64,000 bases of DNA from Toxotes chatareus (lineage: Eukaryota; Chordata; Actinopteri; Toxotidae): the NCBI GenBank assembly GCA_016801885.1, contig CM028884.1:21004864-21068863 (forward strand), read 5' to 3'. Below are positions 26,601 through 36,200 of this stretch, in pieces (within the stretch, counting starts at the first letter, position 1; each line of letters begins with the position of its first letter). Below the pieces are notes generated by a model, which was not told the DNA's origin, did not search any database, and worked only from the letters and a program-made list of their open reading frames with translations. Position numbers and translations under genes: made by a program.

Positions 26601-27462
26601 GACTATTAGGTGCATCAATAGGTATCAACACTGGACCTATTGGGACACTGGCAGCCCAGACAATGACTCATTAGTGTAATTTCATATTACAGTCATCAAT
26701 CTGCAGTCAATATGAACATGATGAAAACAACCGACCTTGTAGCCTTATGGTAAATGACAAATACAAGGTGTCAAAAGTTCCAGTATATAATCAAATAATG
26801 ATAATGTTTTGATTATGTTCTAACAGAGCTTTTGGTACTGCAGTGATTAAGGAGAAGGAGCCTGGTATGATGATGTGACAATGATGTGCTTCTTTTTTGG
26901 GGAGGCGCAACTGAAAAATACAACTTTAAGCCGTGTCTTGGTGCTGTAACCAACTTCTTGTGGCTATACTCACAGTCTCCGGGTCGTTTTCAAACACTTC
27001 TCTGGCCTCCTCTTTGGTGCACCTTTCCTCCACACACTCCCTCTCCAAATGTCCCTGTTTCGTCTCCTCGAAAACCTGATTAGCTCTCCTGTGTCTGCTC
27101 AGAAACTGGTTCGCCTCTTGGGGAGACAATGAAACTAGAAAAAAGAAAATAATAATAATAATAAATTGCACTGGATTAATTAACCTAGAGCAGCAAAAGA
27201 AGGTCAAACAACTCAGGAGTTAAGCAATATGTAGTTCCCAAAAACGAAAACACTGAAGAGCGGTTGCGAAATATCAACCATTGAAGCGCCGTTAATGACG
27301 TTAATAAATCACCATCAGCCACAACACAAATGTCAAAGGGGACTTAGCAAGCTAGCTAGCCACCTAGCATGTAACTGTTTACTTACTGCTGTCGGACCAG
27401 CGGACAAGCAGCAGGATTAGCAGGGCTGCCGATGAAAGGGACTTTGTCGGGGTCAACCTCAT
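15470..27462 (-). CDS. gas6: gas6, growth arrest-specific 6 (complete, 15 coding exons)
   Basis: Secreted vitamin K-dependent ligand of TAM receptors. Exons in transcript order: 27387-27462 (ATG), 26974-27134, 24609-24633, 24436-24498, 21984-22106, 20809-20928, 20104-20226, 19085-19206, 18577-18695, 17574-17763, 17307-17471, 17045-17213, 16694-16833, 16406-16589, 15470-15624 (TGA). Total 1935 bp, 644 residues against 678 in human. Visible parts: signal peptide 1-26; propeptide ending RHRR at 42; Gla domain 43-87 ([29 protein letters not shown]); disulfide loop 88-109 containing EKKRQ; EGF1 110-149; three calcium-binding EGF modules with D-V-D-E-C starts, 150-271; two laminin-G modules about 290-460 and 470-640. 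[12 protein letters not shown] motif is [11 protein letters not shown]6 rather than protein S is shown by [14 protein letters not shown] and [18 protein letters not shown]. Every junction is GT-AG and in frame. Several N-glycosylation sequons occur (NETK, NSSW, NISY). Confidence 0.96.
15942..15995. mobile_element. Minimal TIR palindrome of a Tc1/mariner-like element
   Basis: CAGTGGGGTCCAAAAGTC and GACTTTTGGATCCCACTG face each other across an 18-nt centre, 54 bp in all. The left side is preceded by TA. The termini resemble those of Tc1/mariner-type elements common in fish; almost all internal sequence is gone. It lies in the last gas6 intron. Confidence 0.7.
17020..17044 (-). promoter_or_regulatory. 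(GU)n tract directly after gas6 exon 12 donor
   Basis: On the minus strand the donor GTACAG is followed at once by TGTGTGTGTCTGTGTGTG. UG-rich runs beside splice sites are known binding sites for TDP-43 and CELF proteins, so this could influence use of the exon. This is inference from position only. Confidence 0.5.
22770..22960. repeat. Dispersed 'gctgcaacta...gattaat' MITE remnant
   Basis: AGGGCTGCAACTAA at the left and a GTAACTGATCGATCATTT block at the right resemble the ends of an abundant teleost MITE family. Other remnants in this window: 10660-10730, 36680-36990, 43195-43290, 50440-50490 and 57465-57550. All are non-coding and intronic or intergenic. Confidence 0.5.
23622..23660. repeat. 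(GA)n microsatellite in gas6 intron 4
   Basis: About 19 perfect GA units, extended imperfectly to 23670. It creates an artefactual Ser-Leu open frame on the minus strand. Confidence 0.95.
25724..25764. other. Perfect 18-bp hairpin in gas6 intron 2
   Basis: CAAGTATGTCCTGACATT and AATGTCAGGACATACTTG form an uninterrupted 18-bp stem around a 5-nt loop (CCTGC). It could be the end-to-end remnant of a MITE. The stem is too short for an ordinary pre-miRNA. Confidence 0.75.
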
Positions 27463-27806
27463 TGTTAAACCGCTGTGTCTGCACCAGGCTTGAGGAACTT
27501 TCTCCTGTCCCGTTTCTGCTGTCCCACTCCCAAATATCTCAATATGTTCCCCCCCGACCTAGTCTCTCGATGTCACCGCTGTATGCACCGAGTCCTGGCT
27601 AACGTTAGTGCGAATCACTGCAGGTATTCAGGTAGTTCCGACCGTTGGCTGTTAACGTTTTGGATGTTGTTAAATCACTGGCGCGGCGGAGCGTTGCAAG
27701 CTAAACTGTCGTGCGTCTCTGGCGCATATCGTTCATAACATGAGCAAGTTTTAGCGACCGTCCTCTTTTCTCTGCGGTTCAGCTCGTCCCCATCGCGGTC
27801 TGTGTA

Positions 27807-27813
27807 CTTTATA
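27807..27813 (-). promoter_or_regulatory. Candidate TATA box of gas6
   Basis: TATAAAG on the minus strand, in the context GGATATAAAGTA, lies about 345 nt upstream of the gas6 ATG. It would place the start of transcription near 27780 and give a 5' UTR of roughly 320 nt. The surrounding 27.5-28.0 kb is richer in CpG than the flanks. This is a sequence-only prediction. Confidence 0.4.
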
Positions 27814-28728
27814 TCCTGACCCTCTTCTCTCGTGTTTAGCCCCCTCTGGCCGGACCGACTCCCGAGTCTGCAGAGAAAGACTGCACGCCTCACAGGGGGA
27901 GTAGCTCAGAGAAGTGTGGGCAGGAGTTTGTAGTGATGCAGTTCTCTCTCCTCTTTCCATGGCCGCATTAACTTCCAGAGGGGCCCCGGGGCAAGAAATG
28001 TGTTGTTGCCCCCCGCCACCCACCTACCACCATGCATGAGAGTTTTATTACTTCATCAGACATCCAGAAACCAACCAGCAATATAGACCTGTAATGATTA
28101 ATCAGTTACGCGACTGCCAGGAAATTAGTTGTTTAAAGGCATAGGTTTTCTCTTCTACCACACACAGCTTGTCTGGAGCTTCTTGCATTGGCAAGAGAAG
28201 AAATTAAAAATATGCCCTCTTGGCAGCACTACTTCTACACTAACTTACTACAAAGCCTTATGGGAGCTAACTGGTTAGCATACTAACTTCAGTAGAAGAA
28301 GAACAGTGGTGAAAAGAGAAGCAGAGTCATCACACAGCTTCAAAACTTTCAGGGCAGTTTATTTCAAAAACGCTTTTTCTTTCAGTTTTGTTTCCCCTGA
28401 ATTGTGTGTTACTGAAAATCGGTTTTAGTGTCCTTTTCCTGTTCTCTTGATCTCATTTATTTAGGCTATAGTTCACCACACATCCCCCCCCCCTTTTAGT
28501 TTTTTTTGACTTGCTCTTCCTCCTTATTCCCATTTCTCCATTCAGTGTGTCACATGTGTTGAGCTACTGTGTTTTATCACAATTGAATTTGACAGTTTTG
28601 TTCCTCATCACAGTGAAAAAACAAGATGAGATTTTAAAATGGGGGGGTATTACAAACAAGTTAGTGGAGATCTCCCAAAAATGTATGGGTGTGATGGTGC
28701 TAACAATAAATTTTTTTTTTCCAATATG

Positions 28729-28788
28729 TGTACTATATAACTGAACCAAAGGATTTTGATGAAAATGTACTATATAACTGAACCAAAG
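28729..28788. repeat. Short direct duplication
   Basis: A 23-bp word beginning TGTACTATATAACTGAACCA occurs at 28729-28751 and again at 28766-28788, with 14 bp between. The identity of the copies indicates a recent local duplication. Confidence 0.85.
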
Positions 28789-29084
28789 TATGATTTGTAA
28801 CACCGTCATTTAAAGTAGAATGATGGTACAGACTTACTGCCACCAACAGCAACTGTCACTGAATCAGAGACTGACTCATACTGGTTATGGTCATACGTTA
28901 GAATATTCAGCATTATCATCATTACATTTTAAACCATCTACAATTGTACAATGGCTACCACTTTAAATACAGTGGCATTTCTTTACATATGGCGCTCTTT
29001 GAAGACATTTTAGTTAGACCTTATTCCTGGCAAAAGAGTAGAAGAATGCAATATTGAAATTCAATAGTATCAAAAATAAGGTTG

Positions 29085-29215
29085 CTTTCATACAGTTTTA
29101 TTTTCATTCATTCATCTTCTATACTGCTTGATCAGTCAGGGTTGTGGGGGTGCTGGAGCCTGTCCCAGCTGACTATGGGGTACACCCTGGACTGGTCACC
29201 AGTCAGTCGCAGGGC
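29085..29215 (+). repeat. Common teleost interspersed repeat fragment
   Basis: The string from TTCATCTTCTATACTGCTT through GGGGTGCTGGAGCCTGTCCC and GGGGTACACCCTGGACTGGT to GTCGCAGGGC matches, from memory, a very common fish genomic repeat. No open frame is maintained. Confidence 0.65.
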
Positions 29216-30210
29216 TCAGTTTTATTTTAACAAACACAAAACAAACAACACTGAACAACTACATTTAAGTTATATATTAAAGATGGCTTGTTTTATATAC
29301 AAGGTGAATTCTGAACATAGGACAACCAGAAGAACCTCGAAGATGAGAACAGAGATAAAAGAACAACAAAAGTTGTAATAGTCTTGCAAGACCAGCCGTA
29401 ATGAGAGGTGTATACAACAGGTGACAAACATGGTGGGTTCTGGGACCAATAAAATGATAGACCAAGTTTCTAAACATTACTAAACCACTGCAGGAAGCCA
29501 GACCTCCAAAAAGGGATGGTGATTCAATCAAGAAAATGCAGAAGAACTAGATTGCAAGCCTGGAGGCTCAGCTTTCTCCTCTGTGGTTTCCACCACAATT
29601 TCTGCTAGTTGTCTTCAGACGTCTGCCTCCATGAGACCAGAATTGAAGAGAATTTAGAGATAGTACCATGATTCAACAGGAGGGAAAAAGAGGCAGGTGG
29701 TCCCACAGCCTGGTCAACTGTGACCATTTGTTTATGTTTCTACACAAACATAACCATCTCTTGCTCAACACACAGTATGTGCGCCACAGAGCTCAGCTCT
29801 TTTTCAGCTTTTCAAAGTTTCTTCAATTCATAGCAACAAACTGCTATAACTACGTCATCCAGCCTTCCAGTTTCCACTGGCCAGCTTTCGTTGTGCCTTG
29901 CTTAAAAAAAAAAAAAAAAAAAAAAGAACAACTTGCTCCCAGTACAGGGGCAATAATACTGTATGGATGAAAAGCATAAGACAAGCTTAAAATAAACTCA
30001 TCAGAGAAAGTCAACAAAAATGACTATAACCATCTACCTCTATCTCCTCTTCTTGTCACTTCTTTCTCATCCCCCTCCTCCCTCCTCTTCTCTCTATTCT
30101 CCTCTATCTATATATCTCTCTTTCCAAAATATCCCAAGAAGTGGCCACTGTGGGACGCTGCCTAATGCCAGGGTGGTTTAAAGTGATGCTGCTGTTAATT
30201 AAGGTGAGTT

Positions 30211-33200
30211 TCAGTGCAGGTGCGGTGCATCATGGTGGCTATCAGGGGGAGACAAAGGAGGACAGGAATGGGACTTAATACTGTTATGTTTACTGTGAGC
30301 CTCATCAAAGTCCAGCTGCTGCCCATTGATAGAGATGTCCATGCAGCCGTGGTAAAACGCTGTCACAGGGGTGGCAGGTAATGGTACTTCATCTTAAGAG
30401 AGAGAGATTGCAACAGTCAGTGAGAATGACAATAATCAAAGATTGTGGTAAGACCAAGATTACATGGTACACAAAATTAGAGCAAAAAAAAAACCCAAAA
30501 CCCCCCCAGCAAATATACATTTCCCTTTTCATTTTGATCTTGTTGTCAGGAAAGAGAACAACCTTTTTAATGTCTTAAGAGATGTCACACAGGTTTCTCT
30601 TTGGAAACCAGTGAGGAGAGGTTAACAAAACTTCTTGACTGAAGTACAGTATTACAACCTGATGATGTAACCTCAAATATTCCAGCCCCGACCAGGACAG
30701 TCTGACTTTACTGATCTGATTTCATTTATTTAGTCATACATTCTTCAACAAATTTATGAGTATTGTTTGTTCAGAGGGAGGCAAAGTAACTAATGACAAA
30801 GTTTTTATCAATGCTAGAAGCATGGTCCTAAAGATTTCAATGTCTCTTAGTGGGTTCACCACTTTGGTCCAGTCGGAACAACAATTGGATGGATAGCTGT
30901 GAACTTCAGTACATACATTCTTAACTTTTAGTCAAGCGCCATCATCTGGTCAAAATTTTATACTGTTCAATATTTTGGTTTCTAACTAAAATCCTGAAGA
31001 ACTAATGACATTCCCATTATCCTCAGCTGTAAAATACTGTGTGTCTGGCAGGCAAATTTTGCCCTAATTTGGATAAAGTTAAAAATGAAGGGACCTGTTT
31101 TAGCTGTGTGATGAGCTTGTAACAGGCTTACAGCAGCAACTTGTGGTGTTCAGGCTGATAGGGCTGGAGGTAGCCTGGAACTACTGTGGCATTTCATCCA
31201 GCTACCAGCAAGTCAAAATAAAGAACACTGATGGTGGTACGAGGCGAGCAGCCTGCAGTTTTACTTTGACTTCATAACTCAGTTTTGTACTTAGTTACTT
31301 GTACCTGCTGTTCTGACTAACCTGGTATCCCACCAATATATGTACTGATGGGGTTCTGCATGGTGGTGTTGAGGCGTTCCAGTGCCTCCTGCAAGGCCTC
31401 AGACGTTATGTAGGTAACAGTGGAGGAGTTGGCTGAGAGTTGAATTTCTGTGGGAGTCACATTCAGCTGCAGTGTCAGCCGCTCGGGGTAACACAACATC
31501 AGTGAGTCTAGACTTGCCACGAAGACACCATCCAAGAACACTTGCAAGTTCTGCAGCATGAAGGACAACAGTATTGCCAAGTTTAATCACGTGCGTTTGA
31601 AGACATACAGAGATACATATGACCTTATATCCAATAAAAGCATGAATAAACTCACAGCATCATCTTCTTCCCCCTTCATTACCACAGCGACCGACAGGGG
31701 GACTGTGTTGTTGTAGACAAGAGCAAAGAGGACACCTGTGCTGCTGGACGGGCGTATATTCATCTTTACATCCACATTCCAGCTCCCAGAATCACCTAGT
31801 CAAACACAAAAACATTTTTGTCTGCCTGGAAATTTAACTAAAGAATTTCCATGTTTGATGACGATCCCATTGTTCTAAGTTTGCTCAACTTTTGCAAATA
31901 TCTTTGAATATTCTCTAAATCAAATGGTTGCAACTTCAAAGAACATTTGTATTCCTGAAGCTCTGAAAATATCTGTCCTGATATAAAATGATATTGAATA
32001 TATTGAACATAGATCAGTGTAACAGCTGCTCTGCTTTGGAATCTACTATATATCTACTTTGTACCTGTGCAGGTCTCTACTGCTACATAAAAATGGGTCT
32101 TTGTTCCAACCCACCAGACCCACTGGGGCCTTTCTGTCTGGAATGTTATGCTCCTTTTTCATGTGTTTCTGCCAGGTGCTTTCTTCCAGGTGTTTCCTCC
32201 TGCCCTGAAACACACACGGTTGTTAACACTCCTGTCACTGCCTTTTGCCGTTTGGTCCTGCAACACTGCGATATGGCTGCTTAGTGCAGTAGTTAGGATG
32301 GATCGAACGCAGGCCTTATTTCCCATAGGCATGAATAAAGTATAACTTAACTTACTCACTGTAATCAATGTTGAAGTGTGCCAGCCCTGCCCCAGTGAAG
32401 AAAGATCCTCGTTCCACATACACAAAGCAGTGTTTGCTCTTCTTCTCCTGGATGACTTCCTTTACCCCAGATGCTCCCTGATTCATCAGGTTCCAGCCCC
32501 GGATGCAGCCGTCAAGTCGAGGGTTGATCTGACAGATGGACGGAAACACAGTATTCAGCAGTATGGATTTCTGGTCTTAAGTCCAGTGTCTGATTCAACA
32601 AAAGTAAATTCACACACATTTACATTATTATAATTTATTTAACTGCTTTGGTGACTGGAAAAAAGAACCCATCGTGTGCACTGGGTGATTAAGTTGTATG
32701 TGTGCTTTCACATTAGCAGCTTACAGGTTTGATGACGTTGTCAGTGCGGTTGGGCAGACCAGCGATGTAGACCTTGGTCTCCAGTTTGCCGTTAACTGAA
32801 GTAAAGAGACTCTCAGGGCTGTTGATGCTCATCACGGCTTCCTTGCTGATCTTCACACTGATGCTACTCTCCAGTTCATCCACAGAGATCTGCATATTAC
32901 ACATAATACTATCTTAACACTTTTCTCAGTCCAGCACCAGAGAACATAGTTATTACAACACTATCCACTTTTCATCAACCCAGTTTATCAATTGGCACTT
33001 CAGCTACTACTGTATAAGCCACAGGGGAGAGAACTTGAGTACACTGAGGGAATTAGTGGACTACAGCTCTTACCACATGCCACTGTCCATCGTTTATGGC
33101 TTTTCCTCCGCTGGTGACCTTGAACGTGTGCTGGTTTTTGAACTGGACTTCAATGTGACCACCCCTTAGCCCCAACATGAACCATGAGTCCTGCGAGGAC

Positions 33201-36200
33201 TCTGCATACAGAACAACTCCCTCTGGGTCAAACGTACGGAAGTCAAACTCTGCTGCAAACCTAACAAACAGGACAAAGAAATGTGAAGATTACACAGTAA
33301 TGTGACTATCATCATCATGTTCAAATGTTACTGCATTGTCTATACAAAAGTTTTGGCATGTTTTTACAAAAAAAAATTTGTACACTTCACACCACTAGAA
33401 TCCATTAAAATTTTCAATGGGTTTACAGTCAGGGATCAATTTCCATCTGTGTGAGTATGGTATGAAACTTGTTTCAAGCTTGCCTTCATTATAATGAAAA
33501 TCATACACTTTTGTTTCTGTCAAAATAACATTTTTGTCTCAACCACACTTCACGGTTCATTGAGAAATTCTGGAAAGAGCTATTAAATTGTTTTGGACAA
33601 ACTACTGCTGCCTTGGTCAACGATTAAATTTCACACTCTACATTATTATTTGAAATACATCCATATTTCATACATTTTCAGTTCCATTACCATATAAAGT
33701 GTGTGTGTTTGTGAAAAAACTTACTTTGTGTTTTCTGGCAGCCGGAAACGCAGGTAGATCACAGGTAGGCCTGCAAACTGCTCCCCCAGGTAAAGCATCT
33801 CAGAGTGTTTGTGGTCATACAGGTCCACACAAACAGGGATTCTTTCACAGTATTGTTTGTTGTCCGCCAAACGAAGACCCTGACGACCATCACAGTAGCA
33901 CGCATAGCTGCCCACTGTGTTTATACAAGTGCCGTAACAAACGCTCAACTCGCACTCGTCCACATCTGTAATAACCCGAAAAGAAACATTTAATAGCAGT
34001 GATCTTTGGCTCTGTGTCTGTGGTAGTTGCTTGATGAAAGGTGTGTTGTTAAAATATATGTACTATCCCTGGGACTTTTGTAGCTTTGTCACCTGTTTAG
34101 GTGGCAAGAGAGGAACAACAAATAAAGTCTCACCATTGCATGTTTTGGAAGTGAAGTTGTATTTAAATCCCGGGGGACACTGGCACTCGTACATGCCAGG
34201 TGTGTTGACGCATTTAGCTGGTTCTTCACAAATACTGGGATACAAAAGGCATTCATCGATATCTGGAAAACAATAAATCAAAAGCAACATTGGGCAAATG
34301 GTTTTGTGAGAATTTGTATTATGAATAGTCTGAGGACTGTTTTGGAAACTCTTCCTTGGTGGTGGGTTCAAGGAAGGTGTGAGCTGCTGAAAATGATTGC
34401 TTTCATGAGATAACTCAACGAGGCCTCTGATCTGTCCCAAATGAATTCTTGACATGGCAACGACCCTTAACATACATCCACAGTCATAAAGAACTATCTA
34501 TCAGAGACAAGAAGAACAAGGAGTCCTGCAACAGATGGTCTGGCCCACACAGAACCCTGAACTCAACATCATGGACTCAGTCTGGGATCACGTGCAGAGA
34601 CAGAAGACACTGAGCCAGCCTGAATCCACACAGCATAATCCACATAAAACAAACAAAAAAAAACACTGACTGGTTCTAGTTTCTGACCTGTGAATATTTG
34701 TTGCTGTTCTCTGTTAAGTATAACTATAAATTGAACAACTGTGGGTTTTGTCCTGTTTGTCCAAGAAAATAAGTGATATCACTTGCAGAAAATGTGAGCA
34801 CCATTTTTTTTTAGGATTTTCTGGCATTTTGTGGTCTAAGAAATGAAGTCTCATGCTCTACCAACTGAGCTAACCGGGCGGCTGGTCTAAGAAATGAATT
34901 GTTTAATTCAAATATAATGAATGGATCAAAAACAAATAATTAGTAATTACAGTTAACTTGAATGCTTTGGAAAATCTCAGTATTAATTACTCAACATACA
35001 TGTATAATTTGGGATTTGTACTGATAGGCTACTAGCAAAACCAGCTGTACGGTTTTGTAAATCTCCACAGGCTATCAAACAAAAAAAAAAAAAAAAAAAA
35101 AAAAACTGGAGAAAGCAAATTTACCAAACTGACTTGGTCCATGTTTGTGAAGACTTTGAACTCAACAAGCATTCAACACACTCAAAGATAAACACTGACT
35201 GAACTGCCAACACAAAGTAGGACAGATAGAAATATGTTGAACAACACACATCTAAAAACTATACATAGGTTCTAATAGCTCAGTTGCATGAGACTGGTGG
35301 TCTGTTTACAGCAAAAAGGAAGGACCGTCTTTTCAGATGTTAAAATCTTTTCACATTCTGTTACATAAGAGGTCAACTCTGGTCAGCTTCAGAAATAACA
35401 AGTGGTGAGGGCCCTGAGGACAACAGCTGGAAGAACAGAGTTTTTGTTATGAAGTGCACAGGGTTCCACTGTCCATATGAATAAATAAAAAGGGAAGTTA
35501 TAAGAAAGAATAATATACTGTGTTGAATCGTCTGTGTTTTCTCAGCTGCTTAGTAGCACTATATGGTCCTCTTCAATAGGGACAGTGACAACTGGATGTC
35601 TTCATATATGTGACATAAGCTATTAATACACACAGAGATAGGACATAATACTGTGCCCTTCTGTCCTTTGGTGCGACTGAAATTAATTAAACTTCAACAT
35701 TTTTGAAGTTAAGCTGCACATAATGCAACTGGAATGAATGAAGTCTTACCCACGCAGTTGGTTTTGTGAGTGATGAAGTAGCCCTCGTCACACATGCAGT
35801 GGAAACTACCGGGAACGTTGTAGCACTTTTGGTTACATCCTGCTGGGAATTCAGGATCTGAACATTCGTCATGTCTGTCCAGTCAACAACATGTATCAGC
35901 AGCCAGTTTTATCATTTTTAAGGGCTTAAATTTCAATCAACTTTTAAGTTGAATGAAGTCTCATTTTAAGTACAAATTGTTAAAACAGGATGTTTGCTCA
36001 AATAAAACATGTAAAATCTCAAATTATGCATCAAGACTCACCATCTTCACAGCGTGGCCCCTTCCAGCCGGGCTTGCACACACACGTGAAGGAGGCCTGG
36101 CCATCTACACAACGCTCTGAGCCCTCCTTGTAGCATGGAAATGGTGTGCACTGGTTACTGATCTCTGCCATGCAACAAACAGGTTTGGACACACACACAC

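Larger units (their letters stand above)
27463..30210. other. Spacer between gas6 promoter and pros1 3' end
   Basis: This 2.7-kb stretch separates the two head-to-tail Gla genes. It holds the gas6 upstream region (27.46-28.0 kb), a short direct duplication at 28729-28788, a teleost repeat at 29085-29215, an A-run at 29902-29922 and the pros1 3' UTR. A minus-strand AATAAA for pros1 is possible near 29220. No coding exon was found on either strand. Confidence 0.6.

Noticed and set aside
34848..34882. Functional tRNA gene
   Set aside because: Only the 5' half is present; anticodon loop, T arm and B-box are missing.
35872..35874. Use of an AC instead of AG acceptor for pros1 exon 6
   Set aside because: It would restore frame but leave the spacing between the last cysteine of EGF1 and the first of EGF2 one residue short, and the intron has no U12-type donor. 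A missing base explains the data better.
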